DNA from: Tomocerus qinae
Taxonomy: Eukaryota > Arthropoda > Collembola > Entomobryomorpha > Tomoceridae
Reading direction: 5' to 3'
Assembly: GCA_020055645.1 (NCBI GenBank)
Contig: CM034546.1
Coordinates: forward strand, 17,422,001-17,486,000
Length of the DNA: 64,000 nt
Position 1 is the first letter of the stretch; each line of letters starts with the position of its first letter. The notes beneath the pieces are model-generated. The model did not search any database and was not told where the DNA came from. It saw only the letters and a program-made list of their open reading frames with translations. Shown piece after piece: positions 22,453-35,538 of this stretch. Both the position numbers and the translations under genes were made by a program.

Positions 22453-24315
22453 ATGAATTTCCAAGCATTTATCAATTTCTTTGTGTTGGTTTGGAGTGGG
22501 ACTACTAACGGATTCCGAAATTTATCCCGGTATAGTAATTGCGACTATAATTTGGTCACATCTCCTGATTCAGTCTGGGCGACGATGTTTCTTCTCTCCA
22601 ATCAACATCTACAGCCGTGGACTGTGGCTTCACATAGTTATGCTAAAAGCCTATTCTATCCACAACAGAACAACCCAAGAGACATTTCCAACAGTCTGTG
22701 CAGCGTCAACATTCTGATGGAGCCGACCGACTCGCTTGTCCGTTTAATCAAATTCTTCTCCAAAATCAATCGCCGCACCTCTACGTTCATAATTGTCTAC
22801 GAAAGAAGTAAATTTCAAACTCATCGACATTTGTCATCACATTTTAGAAACGAATTAACGAGTCTCTTGTTTGTATTGGTGATCGATAACGTGACTCACA
22901 GTTCAGTGTACACTGGAAGCCTTTACGAACGAAATATATTCATTGCAAATATCGAAATCAAGGATGAAAATTGGGAAAGAGTTTGGTATTCTTTAAATGG
23001 ACATTTGCACGGTACCTTAATTGTAGGGTTTTATTTTCGTGGTTCTTTTTCTACCTTTTTTGGAGCACCAGAATGCAAAGATTCAGTTTATTCTTTGAAG
23101 AAAAAAGATCCTTGTCTCTCTCCATTTAGGGCTGTTGAAGAAATGGCCTACAAATTCAATTTTACTACAATGTATACAAGAAATACACACTATTTGAATG
23201 AACACTATCATTGTGGAACAATTGCAATGTTGGGAATATATACTGACTTTGCCATTAACAGATGGTTCAAAACAATATTTATTGAACGCTTTGACGAACA
23301 TGTTCCCTTCTACTGTGAGTCCTCTTATAATTACCATTCCGTCTCACTATCGGTCCTGGTTCAGAATACATTTGACCTTCCCTCCTGGCTTCTTATTTTC
23401 TCACTCTTCCCAATCTGCTTTGCATTTTTAGTAATCGGGTATTCCTCCCTAGCAAAGAAATTAGTATGGATTTTTATGTCCTTGATGGCTCTGCTGTTTT
23501 ATCAGGGAATTTTCTACAATAGAAGGAGGAGTCTGTTCTTAGTTATGATAACTATGGGATTCTGTATTACTACTCTTTATGCTACTTGGATAACAAGTGA
23601 AATCATTGCTCCTCCAGAAAGAAAACAATTTTCGGGTTTCGAAGAACTCGTCAATAATAACTACAAACTACTCTAGATTAAAGACAGCCAAACCGGAGTG
23701 GATGACGATAGAACTTATTTGTTTGTGAAATACAAAATGTTGGACAAGATGAATTCCAGTGTTTACATTTACGACTTTCAATTAGAAAATCAAACCGATA
23801 GAGCATATACTCCAATTTCGGATAAACTGTTCACTAACTACTCTATGAAAATATTTTCCTTTGCCGTTAAAGAAACTGGACAATACCACGTCCTAAACAT
23901 TCAGAAAAGAACATCATCACATGGACATTGCATAATGACCAAGAATACTGCCGATGCGAGGCCACTTGTTTATATGTTTGTTGACTGTCACCGTCAAGAT
24001 TTCCAATCATTTTTCCAAAGGATGCTGGAGAAAGGACTTTTAAATATTTGGAGGGAACAAGAGAACTACCTTAATTACGACCAATCTCAACGATCGTATT
24101 TCAAAACGAAGGTTGAAGAAAGTTTAGTCACTGTGGGAATTAACTTAGGGATGAAGATTCATACCATTTTTATTTTGTGTGCTTATTTATTCCTTGCTGC
24201 CCTCCTAACCTTTCACGTGGAATTGTTGTCACAAAGCTTTAATTTCTTTCCCAAATATTTCTTGATTCTTTTTTTCAGTATTCAAAATATACTCACTCAA
24301 ACATTTAAGAACTAG
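22453..24315 (+). pseudogene. IR2: ionotropic-receptor-like gene with one in-frame stop
   Basis: Homologous end to end with IR1: signal peptide, extracellular domain, M1 (WLLIFSLFPICFAFLVIG), pore stretch, M2 (YATWITSEI), APPERKQFSGFEELV, and M3 near the end (HTIFILCAYLFLAALLTF). The only disruption I see is TAG at 23674-23676, where IR1 has TCG. The same frame then continues without further stops to 24315, covering the second ligand-binding lobe and M3. The C-terminal tail is shorter than in IR1. Either it is a very young pseudogene, or the stop is read through as reported for Drosophila sechellia Ir75a, or it is a sequencing error. Its first 180 residues are nearly identical to IR3. Confidence 0.8.
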
Positions 24316-27300
24316 AATGGTCCCATTCTGCCTTAGCATAATGTAATATCGACTCAGCTCTCATACAATTAATAGTGGAAAGACTGACGACGTTTCGTAA
24401 TATAATCCGTAAATACGTGTTAAATCTCTGCTTATTAAAGATAACTATAGCCGTATTTTTAGATTTCTATCATGTTTTTGGTTTTTGTTGTATTGTACTG
24501 CTAATACGTCTAGGTTTAGTTACATCTATTTTTATTGCAAATTACTGCCTGTTATTGTTCTTCATTATATATAATTATACCAAAATTAAGAAGGGCAGTG
24601 TCATAGAATATAAGGATAATAAAATTCATATTTGTAAATCATTCTCATAAATTTACTGCCTAAATAAAATTTTGAAAAATTTTTGGAAATTAATCTTCCA
24701 TTGAAAACAAATCGTATTGAAGACAGGAAAGAAACAACTATGTACTAAGAAATACGTAAGTGATTATATTCAGGTCCTTGAAATGGGGAATAAAATTTTT
24801 AAATGTCAAATAGTACCTCGAGCTATTGCTAGAGGAAGCGTGAATAACATACTGCCCACGGAAAAGCAATCGATACTTTTTAAATGTCTTCTCTTCTCAC
24901 TTGGTCTTTGTATTTCCTGTATTTAAAAGCGTAAATTTGGAAGCGGCCTTGACGTCATAATTACGTATTACCTTACGTAGGCCTTTTTTTCTTCTGTATC
25001 GGAGTTGTTCATGAAAAGTTTATAATCACACTTGAGATATAATATACAACAGGACAGCAGCAGGACTGAAAAACGAGAAATACATTACAATGCAATATTT
25101 TTATTTGATAGCCGAATAAACTTTATTAACAGAGGCAATGAATAATGCATTAGTAAAAATGAAACGACATTTTTACTTATAAAGTACTTTGCTCGCAGTC
25201 TTGTGGAAAGCAAATGAAAAGAATAATTCCAGATAGTATATCTGCATACAATTTAAATAATCTTAGAAAACACAGTATGCATGTAATTGACTCGAGTTTC
25301 TTAGGAAAAATAATTAAAACTTTTTACACATACTAGTATGATGAAAATTAAATATCGGACCCTTCGTGAATATTGATTGTCAGTGCTAAAAACTTATTTC
25401 GTGTTCTTACATATAATGGGAGATAATCCATGACACAGCATATGAATTCTGTGTTCATACTTCACATATTATAATGTGAAATATACGACCTTTTCTGCAG
25501 TAACTGCAATTCAGCACAATTTATGCCTCAACAAATTTTATTAATTAAAAATTCAAATCAGAAGCTGTCAAAGAAGTCATGAGTTGAGTTATTATATACA
25601 CAAACTGTTGTTAAAGTTTTGTTCATTATTACAAACAGTAGAGACTAGTTTAATAAGAGATAAAGTTTCTGCTAATGGATGCACATATATTTTTCCCAAT
25701 ACCCATAATTGAGAGATGAATATTTTTCTAAATTCAAGATATTATGTTAAATCAGTGTATACATGGCTGTAGCAAAAGGAGGTCATTACATTATGAGATA
25801 TGAGTTATCTATACTGCACTCAACACTTTATTTACAATGTATGGCATATGCAATAATCATTAAGACGACCTTCCCACCTAACGCTGAGGAGAAAACAACT
25901 CACAGGGTCAACTTACAGATTTGTAACAATTATACTCTATTTCTTAATATTAAGCAGAAGTTTCTGTTTAGGGAGCACGAAAGGTGGGATTTTTGGTAAA
26001 AATTTTAAGTGCAGAAAGTCATTTTTAAAAAATTGAGAAGAAATTTACTTTAAGCTACCACATATGGTATTTATTTCCCTATTTCCAACTTTAAAGTGTA
26101 AAACGGGCTCTAAACGCTTTACTACTTTCTGCCATGCAGCTTTGGAATAAGGTGCTCCACACATCTGTATGCTCATTTAAAATGTGTCTCCCTGTGTGAA
26201 CAGCAAAGATAGATTTCTTACTCGAAAGTGGATACTTATAGATTAATATTATAAATTGAGAAGTCCCCCTTAATAGAACTAAGTTTTACTACATTAACGC
26301 TGACGTGTTACACTTATAACCTTTTACACGAAGTTTTCAAATTTACTTATAAATTTACTTGATATCACCGATTTCTGTTGCATTGAAGATTACAGCATCT
26401 GCTTGTGTTCAACAACAGTCAATTGATTTAAAAACAAGGGAAAAAATCCATGAATTGCTTTCAGAATTGTAGAAAGGATAACACAATTCTGGACTTGCAT
26501 GCGACAAATGCAAATTCTGAAATAACATTCCATTCCACATCTTAAGGCTGGCTTAGCTCTCATTTTTCCACGAACTGTGAATAATATAACGTGCAAGCTC
26601 ATATTGGTGTAGATTACGCATGCACAATTTTGAATCATTTTCTAGTGTTGCAGTTATATTATCACACAGACAGAAATTTTACTTTATTGGCGATGCTAAT
26701 TCTTTTGTAACTGAGTAGGACAATTTCTAAAGTCCACCTTTAAAAACATGATATTGCTATAGAGATTAAAAATTATTAACATTAAGAGTAAAAATAAGTA
26801 TGGGGCGTTAAGGACTTGTTTTTGAAAAAAATTATCAATAAATGTTCTTTCATCTGAGCTGTATAATCCGAAAAGTGTAAATTCCTACTCTTAACCTCTA
26901 AAATTTTCCAGTTTATAAAATAAGATGTTTTAAAAACCCTTAGATCTTATATGCCATTGATTTGTGTCAATGTCACAAACCAAGTTTGGATATGTTTTGA
27001 ATCCCTATTGGAAACGAGTTGAAGCTAAGAAAGCCTCAATGTGCTGCTAATGTTTATACTCTATTTATTTCAATTTAATCAAGGCTGGGTTCTATCTACC
27101 CACTAAATCATTATTTCTGCCAGCCGGCTGGCAAAAAGTGGTTACCATCTGAATATAACTTTATAATCATGATTAATATGACTAAAATTATACTTCGATT
27201 CAATATGAAAAACTGAGTTTCAAAGTAAAGAAAGATATACAAAAGTTTTTAACTTTCGTATCTTGATAAAAGGATAAGACAGTGATTGAACGTTGGCGAT

Positions 27301-28368
27301 AATAAAATCTCTGCTGAAACAATGAAGTCGGCAAGAAAGTTACCACCCAGTTTAATACAGACTTTTTGTAAAATCGACTCCTCCATCTAGAGAATATGCA
27401 TTTTGGTACATTTTGACTTTCAGCCAAATTTTCTACCATGGTTTTTGCAAGCCGGTAATAACTACTTGGTTAAAACCATGGTCCAGCATGCATCACTAAT
27501 TAAAGCTGGGTTGGCGGCAAAATATATTTTTCCAGTTGTTTGTATTGACCTTTTTCCATTTATGCGGCATTGTATGAAATATAATATAAATCTAATATGA
27601 ATAAATCATGGTTAAAATACTTTCCAGTTGACAAATAGGTATATTGAGATGTGAAGTTTTAAATATACAAACAGGTACGGTTATGAGAGATCTCTGATGC
27701 AATAACATTTTATTTTAAATGCCAAAGTAATAAATACAGTATAGATACATAATACGATATATTAAAAGGTTCTGTGCAAATAAAACTAAATTTTTATGAA
27801 TAAAACTGTTCGTCCTGGCCCTAATGATCTGTAAATATATACTTAATGCTTACTGCTCATCTCATTCTCTATTTTCCGTCATTCATTGGTATCCTGGTTT
27901 ATTCTGCTTACACATACAAAGTTAATATTGATAAGCGGTGAGTGCAGTTCAATTCAAGCCAACCGTAAAGCGTAAAAGTGATGGATTGACAATCTGTATG
28001 TTTTATGATGCTATTAATTACCATTTTTTAATATGCTTCATTCATATATCTCGTGGCCTTTCGGGTACATCAAAAAATGGAGGGTACAGATAATTTATTA
28101 TTGATATCTTGAGACGTTATAAGTACTGAGGATATTTGCAGATTTACTCTCATTCAGAATTCAATCGAGTTTGGTACTCAACTTTAACTATCACGTACAG
28201 GTTTTCCCCGTTTTAGTAGTTTAATTTCTTGGTAAGTATTACAACTCGAATTTCAAATTTTTCGACGGTGACGAGACTTTGCTAATCACCGAAAGTTACG
28301 TTTTACATTTTATGCTAATATATAATATTGTTAAATTTTGCAATGTTTATTTGTACAGGAATACTACA
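24316..28368. other. Unique spacer, no supported gene
   Basis: About 4 kb of AT-rich DNA without module homology. The largest frames (24375-24650, hydrophobic, 91 codons; 25763-25999; 26390-26638) have no recognisable domain. A plus-strand stretch at about 26116-26205 reads like a decayed tail of a non-LTR reverse transcriptase (a 'QLWNKVL' word), but this is weak. Otherwise I see nothing. Confidence 0.45.
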
Positions 28369-29686
28369 ATGAGTTCGGCACAAAGTGCTTTTATTTTGTG
28401 CATCATCCTATCGTTAGGACATGCAGCTCCTTCTGCAGAAAACGAAAATACTTGGTCGTGGTCCTCGTGGTGGTGGTCACCGTTGTCAACAAGAGTTGCA
28501 AAAAGCCCCACTTATGAAGAAAATAATTTAATACCAAGCAGATCCTATAATTGGTTACCTCCTATTTATAGACGTAAGTAATTAAATTATCAATTGATAT
28601 AAATAGAGTCATAATATCTATAAATGAGTATGAATATGTTTACTTAATTTAATCACTTGACCGTGAAATTGCATAAATATTATATATGATATCTATCAAT
28701 ACTGTGAAAATTGTTTTTAAATATTGACAACTAAAATATTATGTTATATTTGTAACAGTTTTTAATCAATAATTCTAAGAGAAATGAATTAACCCTGCGC
28801 TGCGGAATCATTTTAAATTTAATTTGCCCAAGTAGCATTTTCTTATTCATTTTCTTCCAATTTTTAATATTTTTTTCAATTACTTTCAGTTAAACTGACC
28901 CAAAGTCGTGGAGATATCTATGTTCCTCCAAATATGGATGCAATGACCTCTGATGCAAGGATGTGGTACACTACAGGAATAGATAATGCAGAGCGTGGCA
29001 TATCTAAATTCGATGAAATTGTTGACGGACTCAGAAAGAACAAAAACATTGATGATTTATTGAAGCCTGAGCTGAAGGAACTTTTGAATCAAGTCTCCGA
29101 AGCAAATGAAAACACAAAATCGAAGATGACAGCACTGGTTGATTTTGTCTCAGAAATGTACGAGATAACAAGAGATCTTGGATTTTTTGGTAAAATGAAA
29201 CTCAGAGTTGCAATAATGGCTGTACATAGACTGAAGGACAACAAATCCTACTACCTGCTGAATGGAGCTGCACAATGGAGTAAATTGAGGGCAAATAGAG
29301 TAGCTGCAGTTAAAACGCAAGTCAATTTTATTTTATCTACAAATAATTTGACAATGTTAACAAATTTTTAAAAATGATAATACTTCGGCCTAATTGAAAA
29401 TATTTATAAAAACAGGAAGCGAGCAGCAGCCCTTCTTGATGACTTAAATCAATTCAAAGACTTAATTTTGACGGCAAGGGACACACTTGATGACGCTGCT
29501 CAGATATACGTTAAAGTAATAGATGAATGCTCTGCCGAAGTTACCAAAATGTATCCTGATTTGGACAAGTGCTATGAAGATGTTAAATATTTGCATGAAC
29601 AACTCCAAAAACGTCTGGGACTTATCTCTGAGACTTTCCGACGTTCAGTTAACACAATCCAATCAAAAATTAATTCATTGAATTGA
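28369..29686 (+). CDS. Small secreted helical protein, three exons, unknown family
   Basis: Exon 1 28369-28573 starts with a signal peptide (SAFILCIILSLGHA) and a tryptophan-rich stretch, WSWSSWWWS. The donor GTAAGT at 28574 leaves phase 1. Exon 2 begins at 28890 after TACTTTCAG and restores the frame (LTQSRGDIYVPPNMDAM), running as amphipathic helices. Exon 3 begins near 29420 (RAAALLDDLNQFKDLI) and ends at the TGA-free frame's TGA-type stop at 29684-29686. The exon 2 donor is uncertain: GT sites at about 29300, 29309 or 29321 all give phase 0 with the acceptor ending at 29419. A possible acceptor just before the ATG (28357-28358) suggests a non-coding first exon. Charged, heptad-like helices (ELLNQVSEANENTKSKM; YLHEQLQKRLGLI) predict a coiled or bundled extracellular protein. 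No family recognised. Confidence 0.65.
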
Positions 29687-30239
29687 ACTAAATATTCATT
29701 TGGAATTTCATTACATGATTTTCATTTGTAGATACTCAAAACAATGTTTAAAATTTAATACATTTTAAATATAAATCCAATTTTAAGTAACTGTTGTAGA
29801 TGTATGATACGAGTTTGGTGTAGAAAGCAGAGCTTCTTGTCCTTTTATATGATACTCGGGAAATTAACTAAAACAAAAACCAAATTTGCCTACAGAAATG
29901 AAGTAAATACTTATCAAAGCGTAATGATTAAAGCAATAAATAAGAACAAAAACCACATTGAAAATAATTCAACTAATTATCACATAATTCAATACAATAA
30001 TCCAGCCACAACTCTAAATGAAAAATAATAAAATAATTTAGTCAAATGGGGAATTCTGCTGCTGTCTCTTATTTACGCGATACGTCTATTTTAAATCCAC
30101 AATTGCAAACGGGTTATGGGAAATAAAATAATGAAGTAATTATGCTCTTTCGTTCATTTTAACTGAGATTTATTTTATAAATAAGTATATGAAAAGGCTA
30201 AGCGCCGAGCGTCGCTAAATTAGGGGCAGAGAAAAGACT
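29687..30239. other. Spacer between secreted gene and NLR-C remnant
   Basis: AT-rich, no gene. AATAAA-type signals (for example near 29936) could serve the secreted gene. Module homology resumes abruptly at about 30240, the breakpoint of NLR-C. Confidence 0.5.
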
Positions 30240-33200
30240 TCCATGTTAACTAAATTCATAAATCTTGGAAAACATGTATTGAGTGCAGCAGGAGTCGTTA
30301 CATTTACAATTTTTAGGTATATCAGATTGTAAGCTGGTTCATTCTGGCTGCATCCTATTTCTGTAGAATATCAACTTAATTGGACCATTTGTTGTAACAT
30401 CGTTAAATCAACGTTGATATTGGTTTGTGTGAAGTTTGGCGTTGGAAGGATTAAATCCGCATACTGCATATCCCTATTGTCGATTAATAATTTTCTCACA
30501 TTTGTGATGCTAAGATTGGAAAAATCGATTTTAGGAAGTGTACTATTGTCTTTGCCGATGAAAGCAAAGTTCATTATCTACATGTATGGAATTGAAAAAT
30601 TATTAGAAGCTTTACCAACAGGGTTACCAGGTATACTTAAATGGCAAGTATAATACTTAAATTAGACCCTATACTTAAAATACTTATAAGTATTTCAAAA
30701 TACTTAGATTATACTTAAATATACTTAAATGAGCTAAAATCGGTAAAAATGGAATACTTTCATCCTTAAGTATTAGAACACAATTTCTTACAGCGTTAAA
30801 ATAAGTTAAAATGTCAAAATTTTCTCGCGCTTCGCGCGAATTTCAATCTTTTTTATTGATCGATTCAGCTTAGTTGTCAAAAATCTCTGTCATATTACAT
30901 GGAAATCCATTAATCCTTAATCAGTGGAGGATCAAAGCAACTTCCTTTCCTCAACTATGTCACTTAACCGTTAAGCTAAATTGCACAAAATTCGTCAAAT
31001 TATTATTGATAAATTTTGAAGTTGAATTTCAAATTTTTCTCGCGCTTCGCGCGAATTGGTAGTTTTTTATGATATTCTCACTCATCTCTGTATCAATATG
31101 CACGAATATTAATTTTAAAAATACATTATTTACGTTATTTCAGTTTCATTTTTTTCAAAAAACCGTAAATTTGTTAGCCGCGCACTTATGATAGCGCCAA
31201 ATTCGGTTGTATGACATTTGAAAGAAGTTACTAAGACGCGCCCGAAGGGCGCGGGTTGGTGAATGGCTTTTGTTGGTCAGGATACTTAAATTGGCTGAAG
31301 AAAATCTGGTAACCCTGTTTACCAATCATAGTAGATGGTTGATTTGGTAGTATAAAACAAACTAGGAGAAACTGAATTGAATTAATGTGATAAAAATCAG
31401 AAAAATTGTAAGGAAAATTCCAAAAGCTACAAAAAATCCACAAATAATACAAATTTGTCAATTTGCGAAGGTATTTTGATGCATCTTTAAAATTACTTAC
31501 ATTTTGCAAAGCCAAATCATAAAGGTAAGGGTTTTTTCCTGTGGAAACAAAGTCCGTTGTAGATAGAGTTAAAGATGTAGTAGTATTTCTTAGATCCGAA
31601 ATATCAACGTTGACAATAGACGGTACAAAACCATTAATATCAACTGGCTCAAATATGCTTGGAATGTCCTTACAGCAATAAATGTTGAGTGATTTGGTGT
31701 TCATATACTGTATTTGTGTGAAATTTACGGTTTTTAGAAATGTTCCATTACCGTCTACAAAAGCAACTCCATAAAATCCCAAATATTCTTTGACCACTGC
31801 ATCTTCTGTTTGAAGACTTTTATCGCTATATCCATCTATGTAAATTTGTGTGCTTACTACAAATAATACCTTGCTATGTATGAAAGTATATAAATCAATA
31901 GGATCGATGCCGTTGTCTATCATAAATCCATACCCTGAAACTTTCGATTCATAGGACAGTAATTCTTTCTGCAATTCTAATGACTCGTTGATTTTTTCTA
32001 GTCTTCTTAACAGACCAATTCCCCATAAAGAACTTTGAAATTTGTCTACTCCCATTGTAAGATTCAGATTTATGCCAACGACACCAAACCAATTTTCAGT
32101 AGGATTCCAGTTTAATGTGTTGTTAAGCATAAGAAATATTTCTAGTGCTTCTTACAATCTACCAGCTTTATGTAAACACAATCCGTAATTTTTTGCACTA
32201 CCGACAAATCTATTTCCATTTGTATACCCCGTGTATATAATTTTGGAAAGAAGAACAGCTTCCTCAAACTCCTTAATCTGCATAAAGTGGATCAATTGCA
32301 ATTGTTCTATCAATTGTGCTTTTAGGTGATTAAATCTTACCTGCAAATCTTTATATTTTACAGCATATTCCGCATATGGTGTCAGTTTATACGGAATGAA
32401 GCCATTTGCTTCAAGTATTTTTATTAGAATTTGTTTTTCACTTTTTGTTCCATTTACGAAGGTCCTCAGAAATAGTTGAAGAAGAGGTTGGATGTTAAGA
32501 TTGCCAAGACTTTGTTTCCCAGGAAAATCCATTAAGTCCTCTTCGGTCATTGTAATTAAAATACGTTTTTGTAGTATGTTCAGAGCCTCCTTCAAGTCCA
32601 TCTCAATTTGAGAATGGAAAACGCTACCAAAGAACTTTATGTCTATGTTGTCTGGACGAAGATATCCGAACACTGTCATTATGTTGTAGGCCAAGTCACC
32701 GTACTCCATAACCTTTATTGATTCGATGGAGATTTTCATCGCCGTGTAAATTGTTTTCCCGTACTCGGGCAAATGGGATGTGGAATTAAGGATTCTATTT
32801 GTGTTGTCAATGAAATGTTCTAAACTTTCGTCAAGTAAGTCATTCAGAGTATTGACTGCTATTTGAAGTGCCAAGGGAAAATTGTCTAACACCTCGGCCA
32901 ATCTTTTTAAATTTTCTTCGTACATGGGCTCCGATTTTCTTGATTGTAAATTGGTCTTTAAAAAGTCCACACTTTCAATTTCAGTAAATGATGTTAGTGT
33001 AAAGTTCTGTACTTTTCCGTAATCAGCTTCTCGACCCCATTCAGTGTTCTGGGAAGTGATGAGACAATCAAAGTTTGGATATCTCATTTCCCAAAGAATG
33101 CTTTTTATTCCAATAATTTCCTCCTCCGGGTTGTCATTATATTCTGCAAAGTCAAATATCCATAGACATTTCTGCCCGCTGAAAATGTTGAATATTCTTT

Positions 33201-34256
33201 GGGCTAAGGATCCTTGGTCTAGTTCTTCTCTTCCAGGAATGCCCAACTGTCTTGCCAAGTTCATTAGAGATGTCTGGAGGCTTTCTTTTTGGCAGCTGAC
33301 CCAAATAATAAAATCGTAGTCATCGCTGTAATGATTTGCATACCAAATCGCCATCTCGGTCTTTCCTATAGCAGGGAATCCAACAATGACAACCTTCCTC
33401 CAGGTAAATTCGTTTTCTTTCCCTGCAGTTTTCAGTGTTGATTGCAATCCCTCAACCAAAAGCATGTCGGTGCCATTGAATTTTCGTTGGTAAAAGGCGT
33501 TGACCAGATTCATTTTACGAGGCCACCATTTTTGGTTAAGAATGTCTTTTTGGGGTCTTAGTTTCCAGTACAAAATGCCACCAACAAGTACAAAAATGAA
33601 GAGTGCAAATGACAATAATATTATAACCTTTCGTTTTTTCGATCTCTTTTTGTACTCTTGAGGCGACCTGGATGATCCTGCGATGATTGCAGCGACATGA
33701 TCGTTGGACGTTTCCTGAAGTACTTCAATCACAAGGTTTTGGATGTTTGGCCAATCCTTTCTAAGGACGAGAGTGAAAAACGCTGTATTTCTTTCGAGAC
33801 TTGTTGCATATTTTCTCTGGAAATTATGAATATATTTACCTCTATTAATGAGTAGGTATAAGTTGTTTCTTATCAACGAATTTTGTCTATATCCGTATCG
33901 CTTGTCTGATAAGAATTGATTTTACTCAGCATATAAGTAAAGTCTACCCATAAGCGAGTAAAATAAACCCACGAATTCAGTATAAGTTATCCAACAGTTG
34001 AACATTAAATGTTTTAGATACTTACAATGTCCTCGACCTCATGGAAACTGAATATTCCGTTTTCTACCATACGAACTAGGACTTCCGGCATATTGGTTAG
34101 CTGTTCACAGAGAATGCTAAAATTATTCATGATATTCTTTCCCGGCTGTTCTTCGATCAAACCCTCAGAAGAGTTTGGTAATATCGTAATTAATGGCGCG
34201 TTATCCATTTCTTCCTGATACAGATTGTTGGAGTCAGAAATATTTTCATCCTCCAT
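30240..34256 (-). pseudogene. NLR-C: decayed copy of NLR-B
   Basis: Exon 1 34026-34256 (ATG at 34256) and the start of exon 2 at 33816 keep good splice signals and a 209-bp intron. CARD, membrane helix and NB-ARC (P-loop GFPAIGKTE, CLWIFDFAE) are intact and nearly identical to NLR-B. Four lesions break the rest: GAA to TAA at 32152-32154 in the TPR-like region, a 699-bp hAT element in the LRR-like region (30619-31317), TTA to TGA at 30371-30373, and loss of about the last 165 codons at 30240. If transcribed, the first stop would leave a protein with CARD, membrane helix and NB-ARC but no LRR-like half. Confidence 0.9.
30619..31317. mobile_element. hAT-type non-autonomous element in NLR-C
   Basis: Perfect 12-bp inverted ends CAGGGTTACCAG / CTGGTAACCCTG, flanked by the exact 8-bp target duplication TTTACCAA (30611-30618, 31318-31325). 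NLR-B and NLR-D show the empty site. An 8-bp duplication with CAGGG ends is typical of hAT. The 699-bp interior has 'cttaaatatact' repeats and two CTCGCGCTTCGCGCGAA palindromic blocks, and no transposase. Confidence 0.92.
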
Positions 34257-34905
34257 CGTCTTTACAACTAATGTGTGATTGTCAAACTTTATGAGTCCAA
34301 GCGCAATTACTTTTTCGTTCCAAAATTTCTTTCTTATCTAACAAAATAAATATAATCTACCTAATAGTTAACTATTTATTGCATTACCATTACGAATACT
34401 TCTATTCATAGCTTTACCACATCCATTATTTAAATATAGGCTAGTGGTAAATTAAATAAACAAACTTATGGGTGCTTCTGAAGTCACTGCTATAATAATC
34501 CATTCTCTGACCCATACGCCCATACATTAATGTATTCTATTATTCTTCATTACTAATCTGATTCACTTTAATGCAGCATTCTTCTCTATTTTCATGCAAT
34601 ATTATTTGTTATATCTATTTCATTATTGGCATATAATAATAGGTATTTAATTTACTATTGTTATAAAATTGATATTTTAAGTAGAATTACATACTTAGAA
34701 ATAAATACCTACCAGAAAAAAATGATATTTAATCCTAGTCAATAAAGTACCTGTAGTACAGATGCAGAGTCACAATATTAATAATGGTTCAACGTCCCAC
34801 TTGCTACAATACATAATTTATGATATTAAGCAATTGGGAATATATTATTTATTGGAGACGATATAAAATATATGACTTGGCAAAGGATACGCGGTTAGAT
34901 ATTTG

Positions 34906-35538
34906 CAGGGCATGAAAAAGGCAGGGTTTTTCCTAGGAAAAACCCAAAAACCCGCCTTTTTGGGTTTTTGGGTTTCTGCAGTTTCATCCGCCATCTACTG
35001 TGGTTCACTGGACTTCTAATATTATTGTTCCATATTCAAACTTATAATAATATTTATTTTGATTCTTTATTTGGGCGATCTGGAAGATGACTTTTATTAC
35101 AATGTAAGTGAATTTGTGGATTATATTAGTAGTAATTTGACGGTAAACTCAAAAGTATATCGATCAAATATTCGGTTGGCAAGTTATTAAATAGTTATTA
35201 CTTATTAGGTATGGAGGCGACTTAATACAGACTGACTTAAAAACTAATATTGAAAATATTCCATTTATTTCCAAAATATAGAGATAAACATAATTTGATT
35301 ATCTCCATATTTTATGGATTGACAAATAAATAATTGTATCAGCTGCCTATTACGTTGATTCTTTGATTAAGGGATTGAAATAACGGATATTTTAATCTAG
35401 AGTTCTTGTATTCAGCTCTAATCCTTGGGTTTTCAATTCGCCCCATTTCATAGCAAAAACCCAAAAACCCGGGTTTTTGCTACCCAAAAACCCAACCAAA
35501 AACCCAAAAACCCGGGTTTTTGGGTTTTTCATGCCCTG
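34906..35538. mobile_element. hAT-type element, 633 bp
   Basis: Inverted ends CAGGGCATGAAAAA / TTTTTCATGCCCTG with exact 8-bp target duplication GATATTTG (34898-34905, 35539-35546). The uninterrupted site is present in the IR2 spacer. Subterminal clusters of AAAAACCC lie near both ends, the usual place for hAT transposase sites. No transposase frame. Confidence 0.92.

Noticed and set aside
23677..23697. Short intron removing the IR2 stop
   Set aside because: Too short and lacks GT-AG; the sequence aligns base for base with IR1.
26116..26205. LINE reverse transcriptase tail
   Set aside because: A LWN-containing word resembles such tails, but stops surround it and no target duplication or 3' tail was found.
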